Shown one piece after another: positions 31,544 to 36,984 of a stretch of 36,984 nucleotides of DNA. Each line of letters begins with the position of its first letter. Positions within the stretch are counted from its first letter, which is position 1. Position numbers and translations under genes: made by a program. This DNA is from an uncultured Gammaproteobacteria bacterium (lineage in GTDB: Bacteria; Pseudomonadota; Gammaproteobacteria; GCA-002705445; GCA-002716945): contig CAJWVG010000009.1 of the NCBI GenBank assembly GCA_913048065.1, forward strand, positions 1 through 36,984, in the 5' to 3' direction. The notes under the pieces were generated by a model. It saw only the letters and a program-made list of their open reading frames with translations. It was not told the DNA's origin and searched no databases.

Positions 31544-32694
31544 GCTATAAAAAATATCCAGTTAGTATTCCTGAGTTATCAGGCAATGAAAAAAAATATC
31601 TTAATGACGCTCTTGATACTAATTGGATTTCATCTACAGGTAAATATGTTGATTCATTTGAAAATAATTTTTCAGAATATTTAAATATCAATCATACTAT
31701 AACAGTATCTAATGGTACAGTTGCACTTCATCTAGCTCTTGTAGCTTTAGGGGTTCAGAAAGATGATGAAGTTATTGTTTCAAATCATAACGGGGTATAT
31801 GGTCCATTTGCCATTGAATATGTGGGAGCTAAGCCTATTTTTATTGAATCAAAAAAGGACACTTGGAATATTGATCCTTCTTTAATTGAAGAAAAAATTA
31901 CAAAAAAAACAAAAGCAATTATGATAGTTCATATATATGGATATGCGTGTGATATGAAGGCAATAATGAAAATTGCAAAAAAACATAATTTAAAAGTAAT
32001 TGAAGATGCTGCTGAGTCTCATGGTGCATCAATTGATGGTATGAAATGCGGGACCTTTGGAGATATTTCGATATTTAGTTTTTATGCTAATAAAATAATT
32101 ACTTCCGGTGAAGGCGGTGCAGTTGTAACCAACGATGATGAGCTAGCACTTAAATGTCGTTATTATAAAAATCTTTGTTTTAAAATAAATGGACCTCGCG
32201 ATTTCCAACATTCAGATATTGGTTATAATTATAGAATGTCAAACTTACATGCAGCATTATTATGTGCACAGCTAGAAAAAATTGATTATTATATTGATAA
32301 AAGGAACGATTGTTTTAATAATTTTAAAAATTATTTTTTATCTTCTGATCTCGATAATTTTTTTAGTTTTCCTAAACCTGAAATAGATTCTTTTAATGTA
32401 GCATGGGTAAATGTAATAAAACTAGAAAATACAAATATTAATATTAATGACTTAAGATTTGAGCTATCAAAAGTTGGCATAGATTCTAGAAATTTATTTT
32501 ACCCATCACATAAACAATTATTTTTAAAGAATGGATCTCCCAATGAATCTTTTTCTATTTCAGAGGATTTATATTTAAAAGGAATGTATGTACCTTCAGG
32601 AAGTAATTTAGAAAAAAAAGATATTCTATATATTTCTAAAACAATTGAAAAAACATTTTCCGAATTAAAAGCAAATAATGATAAAAATTCTTAA
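31540..32694 (+). CDS. PerA-like DegT-family aminotransferase (4-amino-4,6-dideoxy sugar formation)
   Basis: The 384-residue PLP aminotransferase resembles GDP-perosamine synthases: VSIPELSGNEKKYLNDAL, SNGTVALHLAL, KAIMIVHIYGYACDM, VIEDAAESHGA, and the PLP lysine K185 in SFYANKIITSGEGG. The active-site loop that usually reads like TFIASANAI is SNHNGVYGPFAI here (residues 81-92), suggesting a changed substrate pocket. It starts inside the gmd stop codon (ATGA), so it very likely aminates that enzyme's 4-keto product. If that product is a 6-deoxy-heptulose the result would be a 4-amino heptose and not perosamine; the sequence cannot decide. Confidence 0.83.
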   Translation: MSYKKYPVSIPELSGNEKKYLNDALDTNWISSTGKYVDSFENNFSEYLNINHTITVSNGTVALHLALVALGVQKDDEVIVSNHNGVYGPFAIEYVGAKPIFIESKKDTWNIDPSLIEEKITKKTKAIMIVHIYGYACDMKAIMKIAKKHNLKVIEDAAESHGASIDGMKCGTFGDISIFSFYANKIITSGEGGAVVTNDDELALKCRYYKNLCFKINGPRDFQHSDIGYNYRMSNLHAALLCAQLEKIDYYIDKRNDCFNNFKNYFLSSDLDNFFSFPKPEIDSFNVAWVNVIKLENTNININDLRFELSKVGIDSRNLFYPSHKQLFLKNGSPNESFSISEDLYLKGMYVPSGSNLEKKDILYISKTIEKTFSELKANNDKNS

Positions 32695-33355
32695 ACAAGA
32701 TTATGATTTTGACGTTCACCCAGAGCCATATTTAATTCAAGTTCTTGATAAATGTTTCAAAAATGCTAATAACTTTTATGATTTTGGCTGTGGAAGAGGT
32801 CATTGGGCTAAATTTTTAGTTAAAAGATATCAAATTCCATTTAATTGTTTCGATGTTGACAAAGATGCGGAGATGCACACAAGAAGAGAGCTTAGTAGTC
32901 ATTTATTAAATTCAAAAATTAAAGATTTTTCATATGACGTTATTTTTGTTTCTTGTGTTACAGAAATGATTAACGAAAATGAAGTGAGTTCGTCCATTGA
33001 TTCAATTATAAGTAAGCTAGATATTAACAAAAGAAAAGGTAAAATATTTCTTTCCAGTGCATTTTATAATCCTTTTTCAATAAAATGGATTATTTATAGA
33101 CTTTTAGGAAAAGGAGATGTAAAAAATTACTTTATTAAAAATAAACACTATAGGAATTTTTATAAGAAAAGTGAAATCATATCTTTTTTTAAAGAAAAGG
33201 GATTCAAATTAGTCTATAGTGTTAGAGGGGAAATAATACCAAAGGGACCAAAATGGATAAAATCTTTTTTAAGATTTATTTTTCCATTAGATTTTTTATA
33301 TGATAGATTTTATCTTGTTCTAGAATTTGATATTATTAATTCAAATAAAAAATAA
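32678..33355 (+). CDS. Class I SAM-dependent methyltransferase
   Basis: The 225-residue protein has the SAM-binding motif I FYDFGCGRGHWAKFL near residues 38-52, an acidic CFDVD at the end of strand 2, and YDVIFVSCVTEMI as motif II-like. The late part is basic and hydrophobic (FFKEKGFKLVYSVRG) and may touch membrane or lipid-linked substrate. It overlaps the aminotransferase gene by 17 bases. A role in N- or O-methylation of the amino sugar or repeat unit is plausible by position; no substrate motif is seen. Confidence 0.72.
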   Translation: MIKILKQDYDFDVHPEPYLIQVLDKCFKNANNFYDFGCGRGHWAKFLVKRYQIPFNCFDVDKDAEMHTRRELSSHLLNSKIKDFSYDVIFVSCVTEMINENEVSSSIDSIISKLDINKRKGKIFLSSAFYNPFSIKWIIYRLLGKGDVKNYFIKNKHYRNFYKKSEIISFFKEKGFKLVYSVRGEIIPKGPKWIKSFLRFIFPLDFLYDRFYLVLEFDIINSNKK

Positions 33356-33365
33356 TAAACTTTTT

Positions 33366-33371
33366 AAGGAG
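33366..33371 (+). promoter_or_regulatory. Strong Shine-Dalgarno site before gmhA
   Basis: AAGGAG lies 5 bases before the ATG at 33377. Most genes in this run rely on overlaps or weak SDs, so gmhA may be translated at a higher, independent rate. Confidence 0.6.
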
Positions 33372-33376
33372 ATTTT

Positions 33377-33925
33377 ATGCTTGATTTAAAAAAATATTTA
33401 GACTCATATAAAGATTTAATTTTGAGTGATTCTTGTGAAAGTAAATTATTTGATATTCAAGAATTAATTTTAAAGTCACGCGGTTCAAGGATTTTTGTTT
33501 TTGGCAATGGTGGAAGTGCATCAATAGCAGACCATTTTGCTGTAGATATGACCAAAAATGCTGGAGTTCCTACTCTATCGATGAATAGCAGTTCAATGAT
33601 AACTTGTTTAGCTAATGATTATGGATATGAAAATTGGATGCAAAAATGCCTAGAGTATCACGCCTCATCTAATGATTTTGTCTTTTTAATTAGCTCAAGT
33701 GGACAATCTAAAAATGTATTAAACGCATGTAATTATGCAAATAATGAAGATATTACCTCAATAACTTTTACTGGTTTTAAAACAGATAATCCTTTACGTA
33801 GAGCCGGAAAAATTAACTTTTGGGCTGATTCCAAATCCTATAATATTGTCGAGAATATTCATCAAATATGGATTTTAAGTCTTGTTGATTTAATTATTGG
33901 GAAGTCAGAGTATTCCGCTTCATGA
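33377..33925 (+). CDS. gmhA: Sedoheptulose-7-phosphate isomerase (phosphoheptose isomerase)
   Basis: The 182-residue SIS-domain enzyme makes D-glycero-D-manno-heptose-7-phosphate from sedoheptulose-7-phosphate. Motifs: FVFGNGGSASIADHFAVDM (about residues 39-57) and LISSSGQSKNVL for phosphate binding, plus the C-terminal VENIHQIWILSLVDLI with the conserved Glu and His. Length fits the family (about 190). With HddA it gives the first two steps to a GDP-heptose; GmhB and HddC are not in the window. Its stop overlaps the start of the sugar transferase gene (ATGA). Confidence 0.88.
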   Translation: MLDLKKYLDSYKDLILSDSCESKLFDIQELILKSRGSRIFVFGNGGSASIADHFAVDMTKNAGVPTLSMNSSSMITCLANDYGYENWMQKCLEYHASSNDFVFLISSSGQSKNVLNACNYANNEDITSITFTGFKTDNPLRRAGKINFWADSKSYNIVENIHQIWILSLVDLIIGKSEYSAS

Positions 33926-34530
33926 TTTTAAAGGTAATTTTTGATTTTATTATATCAATTATAGGATTGATTTTATTGCTACCTTTTTTAGCATTAATGT
34001 CAATAGCAATATTATTTGAATCAGGCTTTCCAATTCTGCATAGAAGGGAAGTTCATTCTTCTTCTTCTAAAACTTTTAACTTCTATAAATTTAGAACAAT
34101 GTACAAAGACGCAGACAAAAGATTAGAAATACTCTTAAAAAATAATCCCGAAATAAAATTAGAATATGAAACATATTATAAATTAAAAAATGATCCTAGA
34201 ATCACAAAGTTAGGTAATATATTAAGACAGTTAAGTTTAGATGAACTACCACAACTATTAAATGTGGTATTTTTACAGATGTCTTTAGTAGGACCAAGGC
34301 CAAAAACTACATTCGAGTTAAATAAATATTTTGATAAAAAAGATCATCAATTACTCTTCAGCGTTAAACCTGGAATAACATGTATTTGGCAAATTTCTGG
34401 TAGATCTAATATTGATTATGCTCAAAGAGTAGAAATGGATTTAGACTATGCAAAAAATAGAAGCTTTATTATGGATATGAAAATTTTATTTGAAACCCCA
34501 ATTGCTTTATTGAAAAAGGATGCTGTTTAA
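33922..34530 (+). CDS. Initiating phosphoglycosyltransferase (bacterial sugar transferase family)
   Basis: This 202-residue monotopic PGT is of the PglC/WcaJ-core type. It has a reentrant or membrane helix at residues 4-28, then FYKFRTMYKDAD, LRQLSLDELPQLLNV, MSLVGPRP and KPGITCIWQISGRS. It transfers a sugar-1-phosphate from a nucleotide sugar to undecaprenyl phosphate, starting repeat-unit assembly at the inner membrane. The large N-terminal four-helix region of WcaJ/WbaP is absent, so this is the short catalytic form. The galE-like epimerase gene follows 3 bases downstream and may supply its substrate. Confidence 0.9.
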   Translation: MILKVIFDFIISIIGLILLLPFLALMSIAILFESGFPILHRREVHSSSSKTFNFYKFRTMYKDADKRLEILLKNNPEIKLEYETYYKLKNDPRITKLGNILRQLSLDELPQLLNVVFLQMSLVGPRPKTTFELNKYFDKKDHQLLFSVKPGITCIWQISGRSNIDYAQRVEMDLDYAKNRSFIMDMKILFETPIALLKKDAV

Positions 34531-34533
34531 AAA

Positions 34534-35487
34534 ATGAATATTTTGGTTACAGGAGGCGCTGGTTACATAGGAAAGGCTTTCATTAATAAATATTTTGAAA
34601 ATTTTGATAAAATATTTGTCATTGATAATCTTTATGATAGTTTTAATAAAGATTTTCCTGAAAATGTTATTTTTTTTGAATCAAACTTCGGAAATAAATC
34701 AGTTTTAGAAAAAGTATTTAATAATAATATTGATTGCGTATTTCATTTTGCAGCCTATGCAAGAATCGGTGAATCAAATTCTAATCCAAGTCCTTTCTTT
34801 GATAACAATGTAAAACAAATGATTATGCTATTAGATGTAATGAATGATTATAATTGTAAAAAAATTATTTTTTCATCTTCAGCATCTGTTTTTGGTAATC
34901 CAACAACTATTCCTGTTGATGAGAATCATCCAAAACTGCCAATTAGCTCATATGGTGAAACTAAATTAATGGGAGAAAAGATTTTAGAATGGTACCATAA
35001 AGCATATAAAATAAATAGTATCTCTCTTCGTTATTTTAACGCTGCCGGTGCTTTTGGAGATTTTGGTGAACAAAGAAAGCATGAAACGCATATCCTGCCA
35101 TTAATCTTTAAATCAATTAGAGAAAAAAAAGTTTTTAATATTTTTGGTAATGATTATAAAACTAAGGACGGTACATGTGTGCGCGACTATATTCACGTTG
35201 AAGATTTAGTTGATGCTCATATGCTGGCATTTTCTAATTTAGATAAAATTAAATTTGATGCTTTTAATTTAGGTTCTGAGTACGGAGTATCAAACTTGGA
35301 GCTTATTAAGCTAATCTCAGATTTATTGAACGTAGAACCAAATTATGAATTTCAAAGTAGAAGGTATGGTGATCCTGATGAGCTAATAGCTTCCTCTGTT
35401 CGTGCAAAAAAGTACTTGAATTGGAATCATAAACATTCAATTACTGATATTGTTCAATCGCTAATAAAATACTATAATGCCAAATGA
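34534..35487 (+). CDS. UDP-hexose 4-epimerase-like SDR (GalE family)
   Basis: The 317-residue extended SDR has ILVTGGAGYIGKAF at residues 3-16, FHFAAYARIGES, the catalytic Ser in FSSSASVFG, and Tyr-Lys in SSYGETKLMGEK. Later, LRYFNAAGAFGDFGEQ and TKDGTCVRDYIHVEDL are strongly GalE-like. It inverts C4 of a UDP-hexose or UDP-HexNAc, likely providing the first sugar for the adjacent phosphoglycosyltransferase. Substrate choice (Glc, GlcNAc or other) is not readable by eye. It overlaps hddA by 4 bp (ATGA). Confidence 0.85.
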   Translation: MNILVTGGAGYIGKAFINKYFENFDKIFVIDNLYDSFNKDFPENVIFFESNFGNKSVLEKVFNNNIDCVFHFAAYARIGESNSNPSPFFDNNVKQMIMLLDVMNDYNCKKIIFSSSASVFGNPTTIPVDENHPKLPISSYGETKLMGEKILEWYHKAYKINSISLRYFNAAGAFGDFGEQRKHETHILPLIFKSIREKKVFNIFGNDYKTKDGTCVRDYIHVEDLVDAHMLAFSNLDKIKFDAFNLGSEYGVSNLELIKLISDLLNVEPNYEFQSRRYGDPDELIASSVRAKKYLNWNHKHSITDIVQSLIKYYNAK

Positions 35488-36437
35488 TAATTTCTAGAAC
35501 CCCTTTAAGAGTTTCATTTGTAGGTGGGGGCACTGACATGAAATATTTCTATAAACAAACACCTGGCAGTGTTATATCTATGGCCATTGATAAATATATA
35601 TATATTATAGTAAAAAAAAGATATGATAAGAATATTGTTTTAAACTATAGCGAAAGAGAAATTGTTTCTTCTGTAAAAGAAATTAAGCACACCTTAATTA
35701 AGGCATGTCTAGACATGGTTGATATTAAAGATTCTATTGAAATCACCTCAATAGCTGATATTCCATCTCAAGGCTCTGGACTAGGCTCTTCTAGTACATT
35801 TACAGTAGGACTTTTGAATGCTCTATTTACACTAAAAGGGGAGAATCTAGATCAAGAAGAGTTGGCTAGATTAGCATGTAAAATTGAAATTGATATTTGT
35901 AATGCACCTATTGGAAAACAAGATCAATATGGCGCTAGCATTGGAGGATTAAAAAAGATTACTTTTCAATCAAATGAAGATGTTAAAATAGAAATTATTG
36001 CGGATAATAATAACCTTTATAGGAATCTAGAGAATCAACTTATTATAGTGAATTCTAATATTGTGCGATCTGCTTCAGAGATATTAGAAAAGCAGAAGAA
36101 AAATATTTCAACAAATATTGATAGATTAAAGTTTTTTCCTGCTTTAGTTGATCAATTTGAAGAATACCTTAATAATCAATCTTTTGAAGCAATATATGCA
36201 CAACTAGATCATTACTGGAAAGAGAAGAAAACGTTAGTACAGTCTTCTGTTAAGAAAGATTTAGAGAAGATATACGACTTTCACGTACCTGAATATTGCC
36301 ATTCTGGAAAAATATGTGGGGCAGGAGGTGGAGGATATTTTATGTTCTTCAAAAAAGAAGATAATGGTTTAAATTTAAAAGAATATTTTGATGTGAAGAT
36401 TGATAGATCTGGATCAGTTATTATATATAATAACTGA
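35484..36437 (+). CDS. hddA: D-glycero-alpha-D-manno-heptose-7-phosphate 1-kinase (GHMP family)
   Basis: The 317-residue GHMP kinase begins ISRTPLRVSFVGGGTDMKYF, with SIADIPSQGSGLGSSSTFT at 89-106 as the phosphate-binding loop, IGKQDQYGASIGG after it, and a C-terminal KICGAGGGGYFMFF. These blocks are those of HddA, which makes heptose-1,7-bisphosphate with the alpha anomer for GDP-heptose. L-fucose or galactokinase-like relatives share the fold, but the nearby gmhA supports HddA. The last codons and the TGA stop lie inside a perfect 34-bp palindrome. It is the final gene of the plus-strand run. Confidence 0.87.
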   Translation: MIISRTPLRVSFVGGGTDMKYFYKQTPGSVISMAIDKYIYIIVKKRYDKNIVLNYSEREIVSSVKEIKHTLIKACLDMVDIKDSIEITSIADIPSQGSGLGSSSTFTVGLLNALFTLKGENLDQEELARLACKIEIDICNAPIGKQDQYGASIGGLKKITFQSNEDVKIEIIADNNNLYRNLENQLIIVNSNIVRSASEILEKQKKNISTNIDRLKFFPALVDQFEEYLNNQSFEAIYAQLDHYWKEKKTLVQSSVKKDLEKIYDFHVPEYCHSGKICGAGGGGYFMFFKKEDNGLNLKEYFDVKIDRSGSVIIYNN

Positions 36438-36442
36438 TCCAG
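36409..36442. terminator. Perfect 34-bp palindrome between convergent genes (likely bidirectional terminator)
   Basis: The arm CTGGATCAGTTATTATA is followed at once by its exact complement, with 17 pairs and no mismatch. It covers the hddA stop codon and lies 12 bases from the ahcY stop. RNA from either strand would form a long hairpin with a short AT loop. There is no good T-run on either side, so it may stop transcription with Rho or act as a 3'-end stabiliser. Confidence 0.7.
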
Positions 36443-36454
36443 CATATTTAATTA

Positions 36455-36984
36455 CTAGTATCTGTATTCATCTTTCTTAAATGGACCCTCAACCTTAACT
36501 CCAATGTAATCTGCTTGATTTTTTGTCAGAATAGTCAAGTCAGCATCAAGATGTTCTAGGTGTAATCTTGCAACCTCTTCATCAAGCTCTTTAGGTAAAT
36601 TATATAGTCCAACTTCAGGCTTTTCTTTTGCTAAAAATAGCTGCGCTAGTACTTGATTTGCAAATGATGTTGACATAACAAAGCTTGCATGTCCTGTTGC
36701 ACATCCTAAATTTACTAGTCTACCTTCGGCTAATAGAAATATTTCTTTACCATCAGGAAAGGTGTACCTATCATATTGAGCTTTGATTTGTTCTCTCTTA
36801 GCATCTGAGTCATTTAAAGCATCTACTTGGATTTCATTGTCAAAGTGACCAATATTGCAAACAATAGCTTGATCTCTCATTTGTCTCATATGTTCGAGAG
36901 TGATGATATCTTTATTTCCAGTAGTTGTTACAAAAAGATGACCTTTATCTAGCACACTTTCTAGTGTTCGAACTTCAAAACCTT
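36455..36984 (-). CDS. ahcY: S-adenosylhomocysteine hydrolase, C-terminal part (5' end outside window)
   Basis: The frame is open to the window edge and reads [15 protein letters not shown] before the track's GTG start, so the gene is cut by the window and not short. The blocks [47 protein letters not shown] and [16 protein letters not shown], and the C-terminal DEYRY (family PxxYRY; last Lys replaced by Glu-Tyr), are diagnostic. The enzyme hydrolyses S-adenosylhomocysteine to adenosine and homocysteine with bound NAD, a housekeeping job that also supports the methyltransferases nearby. It converges on hddA, with the 34-bp palindrome between them. Confidence 0.95.
   Translation of the reverse strand, partial: GFEVRTLESVLDKGHLFVTTTGNKDIITLEHMRQMRDQAIVCNIGHFDNEIQVDALNDSDAKREQIKAQYDRYTFPDGKEIFLLAEGRLVNLGCATGHASFVMSTSFANQVLAQLFLAKEKPEVGLYNLPKELDEEVARLHLEHLDADLTILTKNQADYIGVKVEGPFKKDEYRY

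Noticed and set aside
1-36984. CRISPR array, insertion sequences, riboswitches, JUMPstart/ops element
   Set aside because: I looked for regularly spaced repeats, transposase motifs, structured leaders and the GGCGGTAG motif and saw none.

Overview
The window is AT-rich DNA of a Gram-negative bacterium. It carries a Wzi-type outer-membrane capsule protein, an SLBB-domain export protein, a lipobox protein, a Wzx/Wzy/Wzz system and an initiating phosphoglycosyltransferase. Low GC, the M1 peptidase type and the Wzi/SLBB pairing would fit a marine Bacteroidota/Marinimicrobia-like (FCB) lineage, but the sequence alone does not fix the taxon. Nearly all of the window is a cell-surface polysaccharide locus.

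Layout. (1) 1-4529, minus strand: the first codons of a gene leaving the window, then wzi, a lipoyl/acyltransferase fusion, and a fused alpha+beta 2-oxoacid dehydrogenase E1. (2) 4664-15446, plus strand, divergent from (1): a nonulosonic (legionaminic-type) acid module (neuB/legI, neuC/legG, legB, legC, neuA/legF) with an extra aminotransferase and sugar dehydratase, the SLBB export protein, a phosphoglycerate mutase and a heptose-phosphate kinase. (3) 15450-19016, minus strand: an apparently unrelated island of tRNA(CAU), class IV aminotransferase, sulfotransferase, a small membrane protein and an M1 lipoprotein peptidase. (4) 19088-36437, plus strand: about 21 tightly packed genes with no obvious internal terminator. 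They comprise a short nucleotide-sugar dehydrogenase with a CysC-like kinase and an HxGH nucleotidylyltransferase, wzz, a PtmE-like CBS/nucleotidyltransferase, wzy, wzx, a probable nonulosonate transferase, a GT4, and then a GDP-sugar/heptose module (C-methyltransferase, Nudix, two GMD-type enzymes, cupin, PerA-like aminotransferase, methyltransferase, gmhA, sugar transferase, galE-like, hddA). The run ends at a perfect 34-bp palindrome facing (5) a partial ahcY on the minus strand.

How it works together (inference). PtmE, LegB, LegC, an N-acyltransferase, LegG, LegI and LegF would give a CMP-legionaminic-type sugar. The 25083 protein, with sialyltransferase-like DEG and HP motifs, could transfer it. 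GmhA, HddA and the GMD-like enzymes would give a GDP-linked deoxy-heptose or deoxy-hexose that is aminated and C-methylated. Assembly is by a PglC/WcaJ-type transferase, Wzx, Wzy, Wzz, the SLBB protein and Wzi.

Most unusual feature. No ordinary LegH acetyltransferase is present. Instead there is a protein built like a dehydrogenase E2 (lipoyl domain with the ETSKA lysine motif, then a PSBD-like segment) whose catalytic domain is a PglD/NeuD-type left-handed beta-helix acyltransferase. It overlaps by 4 bp with a complete E1. I propose that a 2-oxo acid is decarboxylated by E1 and that the acyl group goes via lipoyl-lysine straight to an amino sugar, without acyl-CoA.
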